In this document: in pieces, positions 53,301-64,000 of the stretch
Layout of the letters: every line of letters begins with the position of its first letter
Position numbering within the stretch: the stretch's first letter is position 1
Source of the DNA: Limnomonas spitsbergensis
Lineage: Eukaryota; Chlorophyta; Chlorophyceae; Chlamydomonadales
Assembly: GCA_037349105.1 (NCBI GenBank)
Contig: JAYJMM010000078.1
Coordinates: 782,001-846,000, forward strand
Direction: 5' to 3'
Length of the DNA stretch: 64,000 bases
Translations under genes and position numbers: made by a program
Notes under the pieces: generated by a model
The model's database searches: none
Told to the model about the DNA's origin: nothing
What the model saw: only the letters and a program-made list of their open reading frames with translations

Positions 53301-56300
53301 CCCCGCACCATGGCCAGCGTGTGCATTGTGGTTGCAGCCCCCGCACCATGGCCAGCGTGTGCATTGTGGTTGCAGCCCCCGCACCATGGCCAGCGTGTGC
53401 ATTGTGGTTGCAGCCCCCGCACCATGGCCAGCGTGTGCATTGTGGTTGCAGCCCCCGCACCATGGCCAGCGTGTGCATTGTGGTTGCAGCCCCTGCACCA
53501 TGCCCAGCGTGTGCATTGTGGTTGCAGCCCCCGCACCATGGCCAGCGTGTGCATTGTGGTTGCAGCCCCCGCACCATGCCCAGCGTGTGCATTGTGGTTG
53601 CAGCCCCCGCACCATGGCCAGCGTGTGCATTGTGGTTGCAGCCCCCGCACCATGGCCAGCGTGTGCATTGTGGTTGCAGCCCCCGCATCATGGCCAGCGT
53701 GTGCATTGTGGTTGCAGCCCCCGCACCATGGCCAGCGTGTGCATTGTGGTTGCAGCCCCCGCACCATGGCCAGCGTGTGCATTGTGGTTGCAGCCCCCGC
53801 ACCATGGCTAGCGTGTGCATTGTGGTTGCAGCCCCCGCACCATGGCTAGCGTGCGTGGGAGGTGCCTGCACTCCCCGGGTCCATAGATGCCAGCCGGACG
53901 CAGGGCACAGCTCCTCAGCAGCGGCGGAGTTCTGTCCCCACCCGCTGCCGCTGCACCATCTCCTCCCGCTTGCCCGCCCTGAGCGCTGCTCACATCCACC
54001 TGCCGTGCAGACACGCAGTGGCCGAGTGGCTGCCTTGAGAGCGGCCTGCCATTGGCCGCCAGCACCATCTGCTCTGCAGCCGCTTTGGTCCGGCTGTATG
54101 GGTCCCAGAATCTTGTGGGGTCAACGCAGGGGAGACTCTCAGTGCCTCCTAGGATGGTCCTGCACAGAGTGGTGTTGCATATGTTGGAAAATGCCGTGAT
54201 TTGTAAGGATGGCACCGGGTTGCTACTAGGGATCAATAGCAACCAGGTGCTATCCTTACATGATGAGAATCCCTTTGGTTGGGTGATACAAAACCCAAGC
54301 TTGAATGTTGCGAGAAGCAATGCTGCTGATATGTGTTCCGACGAGCAGTGTTGCAGAGGTTAGGCCAATATTGCCGGATGCGGCAAAGTAAAAAGCTGAA
54401 TTCTGAGTTCAGTTTTTTCTGTCCATTGGGCGCAAATATTGTGACCTGCAAACCACATGACCAGGTGTTGCACAATGGTATTGCTGGTGTGTACAAGTAT
54501 CAGACCTAAGCAGCTCAGGTCCTTGTAATAGCAGCATACAAAAAAGGCAATTCCAAATTGTTTAGGGTTTCGAGCCTAGGTTTTGATGTCAGATAAATTG
54601 AAACAACAGGGGACAAGTTCGAATGCCTGAAAAACACTGCATGTATTATGTAAGGAAAATACATGGTGACGCTGGAGGTCCTCGCATCCTGTGTCTTATT
54701 ATGATCGGATCTAGATCAGCAAGTTTTAGAGGACCCAGCCTTAACCTGCTGCCTAGCCCTGCAGCCTAGCCCTGCACCCTGGCCATGCAGCCTAGCCATG
54801 CAGCCTAGCCATGCAGCCTAGCCATGCAGCCTTAGCCATGCAACCTAGCCATGCAGCTTAGCAATGCAGCCTAGCCATGCAGCCTTAGCCATGCAGCCTA
54901 GCCCTGCAGCCTAGCCATGCAGCCTTAGCCATGCCGCCTAGCCATGCAGCCTAGCCATGCAGCCTTAGCCATGCAGCCTAGCCATGCAGCCTAGCCATGC
55001 AGCCTAGCCATGCAGCCTTAGCCATGCCGCCTAGCCATGCAGCCTAGCCATGCAGCCTAGCCATGCCGCCTAGCCATGCCGCCTTAGCCATGCAGCCTGG
55101 CCCTGCAGCATAGCCCGGCAGACCTAGCCATACAGCCTGGCCCTGCAGCCTAGCCATGCAGCCTGGCCCTGCAGCATAGCCCGGCAGACCTAGCCATGCA
55201 GCCTGGCCATGCAGCCTAGCCCTGCAGCCTAGCCCTGCAGTCAAGCCCTGCAGCCTGGCCCTGCAGCCTAGCCATGCAGCCTAGCCCTGCAGCCTAGACC
55301 CACCTCCCATCAAACACTGTATTTACAGTGCTTGTGTACACGAGACGGCCCACGCCACATGACACACAAGCGTTGATGACGTTGTCTGTGCCAGCTACCT
55401 GCAGACGTGTTGTTCGAAGGACAGCAAGGTATGGATGGAATCAAATATATTTATATATTTGTTGTTACTCTCATGATATTTCATGTGGATGACACAGCTA
55501 AATATGCACCAACTTACCGGTACAGTGCTGCTGAGGCAGGGTGCTCGAGGGAGGTCTACAAATATATATATGTTTACTTAAGGCACTGAACCCTACACCC
55601 CACAGCCGCTTGACCTCATGTATTGCATATTTTAAATGTTTGTCTCTCCGCCTCATCTCACCCACATTTACTTGTTGAATCATTTCTGTGTTCAGCGCCT
55701 CAGCGCCGGACATCCCGTAGGAGGCAATGTGGAACACAACGTCTGCCCCCTCCAGGGCCGCCTCCACATGCCATGCCTCCCGGATATCCCCCTCCACGAA
55801 CTCGGCTCCAGCAGGTATCCAGGGTTCGTACCGCTCAAGGCTCTGATACCCACTGTAAGTGGGCAGAGGCCCGTCGATATCTGTACCTGTGGTCAAATCA
55901 CATGCCTTTGAACGATTCCCTTGCACAAGCATTTGTACGGTGTCTCACACCTAAGGAAATCAACGCCCTTTCTTGATTGCGCTGACGCAGCATGATTGGG
56001 GACATGCCTTCAAACACGAAAGCATCGCTGAGACTTTCAGATTTCACATTTACATGTAACGGTTTCACAATCTGATTTTCAGGTTCGACACTTAGTTCTT
56101 CAACCTGAGTTCCAATTTTTACATGTAGGTTTCAGTTCTACACCCAGATTTCCAGGTTTCCCACTCACCCGTGTGGGCTGCACCTGCTGGCTCTCTGATG
56201 TCAAACAGCTTAACATAGAAGCCCTGGGACAGGAGATGCCGGCATAACCTGAAGCATTGCAGCAACCCAGAGGTCGGGCAGAGGGAGGGGAGCACCTGAC

Positions 56301-56433
56301 AGGATCAATACCTTGTTCATATCCCGGCCTGTTCATGTGCCGTATGATGCATACATGGGGGGATTCCTCGCAGATCTTGCCTGAGTCCCACGTAGCCTGA
56401 ACCTCCTGTGATGACAGCGACGGGCTGGCTCAT
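50353..56433 (-). CDS. SDR42E/3-beta-HSD-like NAD(P)-dependent dehydrogenase, 10 exons, 472 aa
   Basis: Exons in coding order: 56433-56381, 56248-56169, 55886-55666, 55398-55304, 54159-53841, 52503-52441, 52189-52112, 51883-51780, 51022-50936, 50671-50353; 1419 nt with all phases matching. The N-terminus has the Rossmann dinucleotide motif VITGGSGYVG. Then come VEGDIREAWHVEAAL, VVFHIASYGMSG, the catalytic YSRTK (Y-x3-K) in DPYSRTKAAAEQ, LRSCALRPAGIYGPGE, GLFKFVFDVPGSLTDWLHV, AYFISDGQPINNFEFFRP and LGYKPVHIPMEETVAWFRDR. A hydrophobic C-terminal segment (TLMALMSLLALLAAYLY) suggests a membrane anchor. The family oxidises or reduces hydroxysteroid- or sterol-like substrates; the substrate here is unknown. 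Compared with animal SDR42E proteins it has a Gly/Ala-rich insert of about 30 residues after LAANGRPL. Introns 1 and 9 use GC donors. Confidence 0.9.
52868..53853. repeat. 38-bp minisatellite whose unit carries the splice donor (about 25 units)
   Basis: On the - strand, exon 54159-53841 ends CACGCTAGCCATG and the intron starts GTGCGG. The 38-bp unit that follows ends ACACGCTGGCCATG before GTGCGG again, about 25 times, so each unit repeats the exon end and the donor. The array fills most of intron 52504-53840. Cys/His-rich frames through it are artefacts. Confidence 0.95.
54725..55303. repeat. 12-13-bp minisatellite beginning at a splice donor
   Basis: Variants of CAGCCTAGCCATG and CAGCCTTAGCCATG, about 45 units. 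On the - strand the first unit starts six bases after the donor of exon 55398-55304, inside intron 54160-55303. Confidence 0.93.
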
Positions 56434-57899
56434 GGTTCGACCTGGTTGAGGTTGTGATACCTCCAGCACATGTGACCCTTGTTGGATTATGATAACCCTG
56501 GGCGAAATTGGGGCACTGCTTGAATCAGCCGAGTGTTCGAGACCTCCCCTGGTGTGGACCTAACTCCTGCCGTTCAGACTGAACCCTGTCACCTAAAAAT
56601 CAAGTATGATTTGCAGGGGATTTAGCGCAAGGGATTCCTATTCGCCAGTCCTGGCCCTCAATCTCTCGCGCGTTCATGGTTTATTTCGAATGTGTGGAGG
56701 ACAGGCATGGTGAGGTAGACGCAGGCGCAAGGGACCCTGGTCGACGTGTCCTCGCTGCTGCAATTATGGTTGCTGGAGTGGGGAGTAGAGTGGATCAGAC
56801 TGACAATCGCTGTTATTCAGCACATGCGATATTTCGATTATGCTAAGGGTGCCATTCGGCAGGCAGTGGTGCCGCTAAGTGAGTTCGACCCGCTGGCCAA
56901 CTGATTGCCAGTCCCATGTACCACCCCCCTCCGTATCGCCCAGGGTTTGCCTCATGTCACATCAAGTACAACATCAGTTGAAGGCTACCATGAAATATCT
57001 GCTACCATACCTACATCACAGGCTAGTCTCTTTAGGAACCTGGTATCCTCTGGTGTCTCACAGGATTCCTCTCTAGGAACCTGTCTTGTAGGAAGTGCCA
57101 TGCTGCACCACTGCACCAGTCACCACTCGCTATTCAGATGTGCCTGCTCTTCTTGGCCACTAACCATTATTTCTCCACAATCACACCTATCATAGTATGA
57201 TGCACAAATCACATGCACACCGCAGATGGCACCCATCCCATGCAGCAGAATCTCCTGATTCCCGCCTTGTTGCAGTCCATAATTGGGCACTAAACTACTA
57301 AAGTGTGCGTGCCGTGATCTCCCGTATCCCATACAACAATCTGACAGGGAAACACAAGCCAATCCCATACTGTATTCGTTTATAATGCCTTCCAAGCACC
57401 ACTGAGTCATGACATTTCCACCAAGGCAGAGAGTCCGTGCACAATCACAGACATTTTAAGCAACACTTTTCATTAAATGTAAATTACAGTTGATGCACCT
57501 CTTATTCAAGTACACCCTTATGCTAGGAAAGCGTTTGACGTGTTCACTGTTCAGCGCCCCCTAAATCTTGTGTGATGCCGTTAGTCATTTTTCAATTCAA
57601 AATTGGCAGCCCTACAACCTTCAGCTACTAAAAAGCAATTAGCCCCCCCCCCATTATTTGCTGTGTGATTTGTTGGCACATGCAGCACATTTGGACGGAT
57701 ATGCTAATCAACTTGGCAGGCAATGGCTACCAATGATTTCAAGATTATCCTTGATTCCTCTCCCTCTCACGGCCCCAGAAGTCCAGCTGTCTCATCCTGT
57801 CTTGAGAATCGCGAGTGGTTTGCACTGTGGAACCGCCCCAGCCCAGGTCTTGGATCAAAGCAGAAGCAGCAGGTGGTTCTTCTGTCTCCCTTTTATCCC
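56434..57899. other. Intergenic region between the SDR and coiled-coil genes
   Basis: It should contain the promoter of the SDR gene and the 3' UTR of the coiled-coil gene, both on the - strand. No further gene, RNA or mobile element is recognised. Confidence 0.5.
57484..57488 (-). terminator. Candidate polyadenylation signal TGTAA
   Basis: TTACA on the + strand (TGTAA on the - strand), about 410 bp after the stop of the coiled-coil gene. TGTAA is the usual poly(A) signal of volvocalean nuclear genes. A five-base motif is weak evidence on its own. Confidence 0.3.
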
Positions 57900-60800
57900 T
57901 CATGTCAGCGACAGCCGGCCACTGGTCCGCCAGTCTGTCACCTCATCCAGCAGTTTTGTGTTGATCTTGCGCTCTACGTCAGTCATGGGGGACACACGCC
58001 TGCACGCAAAAAAGGAAATGGTGGACAACCGGTCCAGCAATTCATGATTTATTTACTTGTGACGGTTTTTGTTCTCAGAATTAAAATTTATGGCAGCTTA
58101 AGTCATCGATAACACATCGATAAGGCAAGGAATACTTGGCTGGAAGCTCATGCTCGATACAGCCAAGCATGAGCCCCTCAGAGTCCCTTCATAGCCCTTG
58201 ATGTGACGTCAGGTTGGGCTGCTGGATATCTTGTGCGCCGTGCAGCGCCCTTACCGATGCTGCATGGCAAACATTTGAGACCCGCCACCTCCAGAGGGAA
58301 GCCTCATCACCCTCTCACGCAGACAGGTACAAACACATGAACAGCAGGGCAGGTGCATAGGTTCCTGAAATGGAGAACGTGGGAATGATCAGGAAGCTCC
58401 CTTTCAAAGCGTGTCACAGCTGGAACCCACCGGCGGTGTGCATTCGCTTTCATCTGGGCTTCCAGGTCAGCCCTGAACCTGGCCTTGGCCTCGTGGACCA
58501 TGCGCTGCCTCTCCTGTTCCTTGGCCTCCATGGCTGCTGCACGGTCCCGCACCATGCGTGCAGCATCCTGCATCAATGAAGGCAAGGCAGCGCGGGAAGG
58601 TGAAGGGATGCCATTAAGGCCGCATCAGGCAGCAGGGAAGGAGACAGGCCGTGATAACTGGAGGGTGTCATGACAGCTGACAGGAGACATGACTATCAGG
58701 CCCTTTTCCTAAGCTATGGCGCTATGCCATGCACAATTGCACATCTATCATGGGACATCGCTGCCATGGCGCCCCATAAGACTAGTACTGAAGTCGACAA
58801 ACAAAATTATCCCCAGAGCGCAGACCTCCCTCCCTCCCTCCCTCCCTCCATCCCTCCCTCCTGCTTCCTGCTTCCCTGCCCCCTTCCTTTCTCCATGCCC
58901 CCCTCCCCCCATCCTTCTTCCATCCCTGTCCCTTTCCTCCCTCCCTCCCTCCCTCTTCCTTAGAACGCACCTCCTCCCTCTTCCTCATCTCCGCTTTTGC
59001 CTCCGACATCTCAATGAGTTGTCCGTCCAGTCTGCGGACCATGGCCAGGCTGCCCTCCTTGACTCTCCGGCACCGCTCCACCTCCTCACGCTCACGCGCC
59101 TCCTCACGCTCCTTGTAAGCCTTATCGATGATAGATTGGTCGAGCCACCGCTTCGCCTCGGGACGATTGGTAGCTGCAAGGGCCTGGGGTTGAGGGTTGT
59201 GGTTCAGGACTTCAGGGTTCGGGTTGCAGGCAACGGTGCAGGGGTACTTGGGTGTGGAGGGGGAATGAAACCCTTTGACGTCGTTGTAACAGAGGAGCAA
59301 GTCAGGGGAGGTACACCTCACAAAGACTTCCGCACATCGCGCCCTCTCCCCCCCTACCTGCAGCGTCTGCCGCACATGGTTCTTCTGGAGCCGAGAGGTC
59401 CTCTCCAGCTCTTGCTTGTCCAGGATTTCGTTCCACTGCTTGCGATACACCGCATCCTGGGCATGCTCCTTCTGCTTGGCATCCAGCCTCATCTGCTTCC
59501 CCACCTGCAGGGGGCAGGTAGGCACAAAGTGGGTCGCGGGCAGCAGCGGCCGGCTGGGCAGGAAAATTATGCTGGCATGACACGTTTAAGCCGCTTAATC
59601 GGGGGCAGCATTCGCCATGTAGGTCAGGGGTTGACAAAGGGGCTGTCGCCGCTAGCTTCAAATCACAATACGCTAATTTTAACTTCACCATACCGGTTAT
59701 ACATTTTCTTGTATCTACATGGCATCACGTCTGGGTCGACACAACTATTTAATTATAGGAGCCTTTTCAATGATTTCAGAATGTTGTTTTGTGTCTTATT
59801 CCGACATATCCTCCAGTGCCTCCTGTCAGCTGCCTCCCTGCGGCCTCTCTTCTCAGGCCCAACACGACCCCTTCCAGAGACCTTCCCCCTGTCCTTGTTG
59901 CTGCCCCCTACTCAGCCATTATGCGTCGCCGTGCCTCTAACCTCATTAGTGAGCATAAACGACTTGAGGTTGCCCTTTGCCAGGAGCATGTTTGCCTCTT
60001 CCTTCTTCAGCTCCTCGCGGGTCTCATACGCCATCCTTGCCGTATGCTCTTCCTCATCTTGTCGCACCCTCTGTGTGGCCTACAGAGCGGCAGAGGGAGG
60101 GGTCACAGACCTATCAGCAGGCGGCGAATATCCCCCAATCCTGGCACTCACAAACATTTATTACGTTGGACACACAACGACAGCCCTGAAAGCATGAACC
60201 CTCAATCCCTCAACATGAAATACTTTCGTTGGAAGCATGCTAGGGTCACGGGCACGCACAACTTATTTGAAGTGCTCGCTAGCTTTGGGGGGCTGCTGGG
60301 CAGCCATTTTTGAACAATTTGGACCCACCCTTCAACCGCCTACGGCTGGTGGTTTGAGCAGCAGGGCTTGCTGCACCAGTCCACCTATGCCATGGGCCAT
60401 GATGTGGCTGAATTGTAGCTAAAGTGCGTTCAATCAAACACTGGCTGCAGAGCACTTGATGCCCTGTCTGTTGGTAACATAACACGATTCCCTCCTTTTC
60501 GAGTACCCAGGGTTTGCCTAGTAGGGATTCAGTCCAAAGCTCCTCAGAGCTGGGCACAGGGTTCAGCAGAGTGTAGATGGCCTATTAGGGGTGCTCGCTG
60601 GTGGACCAGAAGTGAGGGCCGTGCTTTACCACTGCCCTTTTTTAGTCATATCATACTCATGCAAACCTCTTTCAAAGTGTGGGATCATATAATCATCAAT
60701 ACCCCCAGGGTCGTAATAGAACGTACAAATAACAGCTCAGTGTCCCTGTCCACTGTGCACAAGGTTGACTCGGCTCACCCTCAGTATCCTGTCGTGCTTC

Positions 60801-62725
60801 TCCTTCAGCTGCTCCTCCCTTTCTTGCCCGATCTTGCGCATTATGTCAGCCTGCAGCTTGCGCCGTGCCTCCTCCTGGGCCTCCCACACCCGCAAGGAGG
60901 CCTGCTCGGAATGGTAGTACGCAACGTCCTCAGCATGCTCCGCTTTCTTCTTTGCCTCAAACTCGGCCATTTGGCCATCCAGCTCCCGCCGCTGCTTCTC
61001 CTGCCGCATTCTGGCTGCTTGTGCCTCGGCACGGTCCAGCTCGTGGCCCTTGTGAACGCTGTACTGGAAAATCTTGGCCCACTCGTCGCCGTCCACTTGA
61101 GCCTTCTTCTCCAACACCATTGTCAAAGGCCTAGGAGGAGAGAGGGAGGGAAGCAGGGTACTCGCTCAAAATGATCATTTGTTCATATGCTGGGCATGGC
61201 CATGCTGTACTCGTGATCTTTCCACCAGATCTGAAGCATTGAACGAACCGTATTGGTTGCAGGCAGTGCTGGTGGTGACTGACTAAATGAGGCCAGGGAT
61301 ACAATGAGATGACAGCACAAGGGCCGTCAGTCTGGAAAAGCCAGCCTTCATGCCATGGCCGGGGCCTAGTGCAGATTGGGTCTCCTTGAATTATATGTTA
61401 GCGTGCATATGCATGGATCAGGATGAAAAATTTAGTGTCTGACCGTTTGGGAATAATCAATGGGGGCAGTCAACGGGTGAGGCATTTACCAGAACAGAGC
61501 GTCAACGATCTGAAAAACCCTGACAGCACTCAAGCCATGCATCTCAGCCGTTTGCCTATCCACCTAGCAGGCACAGGTTTGTTCTCCCCATTCTTAGTGA
61601 CACAATCACCCTCCCTCTGTCTGATCGCCTTTCCTCAATTGACAACGAGGGCCACAGGGGTACCCGAAACTGATGTGTTTGCGCCTCAATGTTTTAAAGG
61701 GGGGGGGCCAGCTTCACTCTGCGTTAAGCCCAGGCAAAATCAATGACCCACCTTGGAGTGCCTCCCGTAAGCTTTGCTCTGATCCTGTTCCCGAGCTCCA
61801 CCATATGTTCTTCCTGCACTCGCCGGGCCCAGGATCTGTCAGTTCAGGCTGATGTGACTGTGCATGCAAGGCGCCATTCATCCTACAACTCCTGGCTCAC
61901 CAGAATGTACATTTTAGCATTTAGAACCAAGCATTTCTTAACGTAAATGAGATTAATCAGTCATCTAAGCAGGGTGGATGCTGTCCTCAGATACCACATG
62001 CCTGCAATGAAACATTTTGTGTCCCCCACCCTTCCCGGCCACATCTTGCGCACCTTCATGCTAGCTCCGGCACCAGCCCGGGTCATGAACCCCATAACCT
62101 CCTGACTGATGATCTCTTGACCCTTGATCTGAATCACAATGGTGATGCGTGCTACGTGAATCAGTGGTGCGCAAGAGAAGCACAGCAGCAACCAGTAGGC
62201 GGGGAAGCCCCCCGGCCATGCAATATGCAATTGGGGTGCAGCGCAGCATGTGCAGTACTTTTTGACTGATCCTGTACAATCAATGAAGAGGTCATGGATA
62301 ACTCTTGAGTGACTTTAAGACTCCTTTGCCTCTCGAGAAAGACACGCTATGTTCCTACAAAATCTGTGAGTAGCCTGACAGTGGGCCAAGGGATGTCTTT
62401 GGGTGTCTCACATCTGCTGCAGCCTCTCCAAAGCGAGCCCGCATCTTCAAAATAAGCTTCTGGCCGAGGACGTGCATGGCTGCTTCTCCACCCTGCGAAA
62501 ATTGCATCGAGGGCGCCTTCTCAGCCGTCGCCTTTACTTGCATTAGAGGTGCCAGGCTTGGAGCAACATCGCCGCAGTACTCACGGTCCGCGCCCTAAAT
62601 CCGGTGCTTGGCGCCGCAGAGCTTAATCCGATTCTAGAGGGAGGGGCGCTTCCATTGATCATTAGACCTTTGGACCCCGGCCTATCCGCTTGGGAGCTAG
62701 TAGCGGGCCTCTGTGTCTCCGTCAT
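57900..62725 (-). CDS. Coiled-coil protein, possibly axonemal, 10 exons, 481 aa
   Basis: Exons in coding order: 62725-62585, 62492-62412, 62128-62054, 61813-61752, 61130-60779, 60079-59942, 59504-59358, 59183-58971, 58567-58431, 57999-57900; 1446 nt with consistent phases. The first 47 residues are Ser/Pro/Ala-rich and probably disordered. From exon 5 on the protein is highly charged heptad-like helix, rich in Glu, Lys, Arg and Gln (QEKQRRELDGQMAEFEAKKK, KQKEHAQDAVYRKQWNEILD, KEQERQRMVHEAKARFRADL). It ends in DVERKINTKLLDEVTDW. The composition resembles trichohyalin/plectin-homology flagellar coiled-coil proteins such as microtubule inner proteins, but I cannot name an orthologue. The start of exon 4 is the least certain: an acceptor 25 bases upstream (after position 61838) would shift frame unless exon 3 ended differently. 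Confidence 0.8.
58826..58962. repeat. CCCT/CT-rich tract in an intron
   Basis: CCCT and CTCC repeats in intron 58568-58970 of the coiled-coil gene. On the sense strand this is a purine-rich tract starting about ten bases after the GTGCGT donor. Confidence 0.85.
60338..60436 (+). repeat. Dispersed repeat copy (intron of coiled-coil gene)
   Basis: Shows the GAGCAGCAGGGCTTGCTGCA core and the ending GGCTGAATTGTAGCTAAAGT. It lies in intron 60080-60778 in antisense orientation to the gene. Confidence 0.75.
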
Positions 62726-63173
62726 TTTAGAGTTGGCCGCAAGCAAGTTTTGGGTGTACTCGATACCGTCCAGAGGTCTGTTATCTAAAGATGTATTGGG
62801 TGTTGCGGATAGTTGAAATGTCGGGAAACTGAGCAGGCGCTTGATGTCGTTGTAGACTCACAAAAACTGCTGTACAAATCCGATGCAGTATTTCTCTTGT
62901 CTGGTATTTCTGGTTGTTTCGTTGCCGTTTTCGCCGCTTTACACCAGCAAGGACAAAATCAAGCAATTTTGATTAATATTAATCAAGCATGAAGTGTTGA
63001 TGATATCGTGTGGGCAACAAGTCTGGCACGCCCCTGCTGGCAACCAGTGCCAACCACCCTGAACCAGAGCCCTGAACGGTATTTGTGTCGTACGTCAAGC
63101 CCGCAGTTTTCTTGGCCTGTTCGGCCTCTACTTGGAACGGACATACTATACACACGCCCAACACTCGGTCGCT
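62726..63173. promoter_or_regulatory. Divergent promoter region
   Basis: About 450 bp separate the start codons of the coiled-coil gene (- strand, 62725) and the TIP41-like gene (+ strand, 63174). Both promoters must lie here or overlap the 5' UTRs. An AT-rich TTAATATTAATCAAGC lies at about 62972. No TATA box is assigned with confidence. Confidence 0.5.
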
Positions 63174-64000
63174 ATGTCAGCCGGCACTAGCACAGGCCTG
63201 AAGCCTCTAGCCTTGGCGAGGGATGGCATTACTTTGCATGGCTGGACGGTCTCGACTGTCAAGGGACCTATCATAGCTGATAGAGATTCAGATGCTTTCA
63301 GGTACGTTAAACCAGCTCGCCTCTCCGAGGCGATCCGTGCCTAGCATCGACGTGGCTTTCTGTCGAACGTGGAGATCTTGTGGAATCGTGCTTAGCAGAG
63401 TCATGACCCCACCGACTGAGCATGTTCAAACTTTCGTCCCTTGTCGTCCTAGATCCATGCTGTCTGTCAACCATTAAGGCTCTGCTGCTTGCATGGCTCC
63501 TGCATGCCCGTTAGGCATGCCATTGGCGGCAAGGAAGGGATTTTCTCCTTGCCAGAGATGCTCTTTGACCAGAACAGAGTGACTCTCGTCCACGAGGAAT
63601 CAGGCGTCAGCATCGAATTCAACGCCCAGGATGCCCTGAAGGCGTGGAGGGAGTCGGACATGGGTACCCCTCTGCAAGTCAGCGTCGCAAAGGTAGGCAA
63701 ACTATGAATTACGGTGCATACGCATGAAACATCTCAAACGAGTTGTCGGCCTTTTGCTAGTAGGCTGCATGCAATGTTACTCAAATGCTGTAAAAACCTC
63801 ATGTGTGGGAGGTGGCATGGCCCGTGGCCTGCCTCAGCATGGCCTCGTGGGCTGTGGCACAGACAGGCTCTGGCATGTTTTTGCACGAGCTAAAAAAAAC
63901 GTACCCCAGATCTCCACCACTCTTCTCCCCTTCTCCTTCCTCTTCCTCCTCAGTTATCCGTGATGCTGTGCAGGCCTGGCAGAGCGCCCGGCATGATGAG
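63174..64000 (+). CDS. TIP41-like protein (PP2A regulator family), 5' part
   Basis: Exons 63174-63301, 63515-63692 and probably 63974-64000, where the window ends. The start ATG opens MSAGTSTGLKPLALARDG. Family hallmarks follow: LHGWTVSTVKGPI, then SLPEMLFDQNRVTLVHEESG, then VSIEFNAQDALKAW. These match the conserved start of TIP41/TIPRL proteins, which bind PP2A-type phosphatase catalytic subunits and act in TOR-linked signalling. A third exon starting after CAG at 63973 gives AWQSARHDE in phase 0, fitting the conserved W-x-x-x-R that follows in the family. An acceptor at 63951 would break the frame. The C-terminal half lies outside the window. Confidence 0.88.

Noticed and set aside
52726..54199. 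Cys/His-rich frames on both strands (260-430 codons), suggestive of metal-binding repeats
   Set aside because: They arise from the 38-bp intron array. Only 53841-54159 on the - strand is exonic.
57658..60313. Long + strand frames (up to 493 codons) over the coiled-coil gene
   Set aside because: They are antisense shadows of the Glu/Lys/Arg-rich - strand exons and CT-rich intron. The - strand exons have matching phases and splice sites.

Overview
The window is nuclear DNA from a green alga, most likely a volvocalean chlorophyte. Genes are split into many short exons. Introns start mostly with GTGAGT, GTGCGG or GTGGGT, and a few start with GC. Introns are packed with long tandem repeats. The gene set also fits: a plastid-type POLLUX-like channel, a TIP41 homologue, an SDR42E-type dehydrogenase and a long coiled-coil protein. 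No bacterial operon, rRNA or CRISPR structure is present. I placed exons by hand from splice signals, reading-frame phase and protein family similarity. In all four complete or 3'-complete gene models the joined coding length is a multiple of three with no internal stop.

Layout. (1) 465-8708, + strand: the 3' part (13 exons, 720 codons plus stop) of an unnamed nuclear-type protein with a BTB-like segment, an AT-hook-like motif, a CXXC-like cysteine cluster and a CCHC zinc knuckle. (2) 8709-10829: convergent intergenic DNA with no recognised gene. (3) 47504 down to 10830, - strand: one 17-exon, 1179-aa gene for a CASTOR/POLLUX-family channel, closest to the plastid-envelope POLLUX-like (PEC) type. 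Its second intron (26792-45813) is about 19 kb and is almost entirely a G-run minisatellite of roughly 460 units. (4) 47505-50352: intergenic DNA holding a decayed 3' end of a non-LTR retrotransposon (48503-49315, + strand). (5) 56433 down to 50353, - strand: a 10-exon, 472-aa SDR42E/3-beta-HSD-like membrane dehydrogenase. (6) 62725 down to 57900, - strand: a 10-exon, 481-aa coiled-coil protein. (7) 63174 to the window end, + strand: the start of a TIP41-like gene, divergent from gene 6 across about 450 bp.

The most unusual signal is the link between intron repeats and splice sites. In three introns of three different genes the tandem unit contains the last bases of the upstream exon plus the splice donor itself, so the true donor is the first member of an array of identical donors (4158 on, 53840 down, 22656 down). 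Two further arrays begin within a few bases of the donor. One intron carries a duplicated acceptor (16718-16925). One exon appears tandemly duplicated with its donor (23149-23178 versus 23247-23291). A dispersed repeat of about 140 bp, ending in two TGTAGCTGAA-like boxes, occurs at least seven times across the window.
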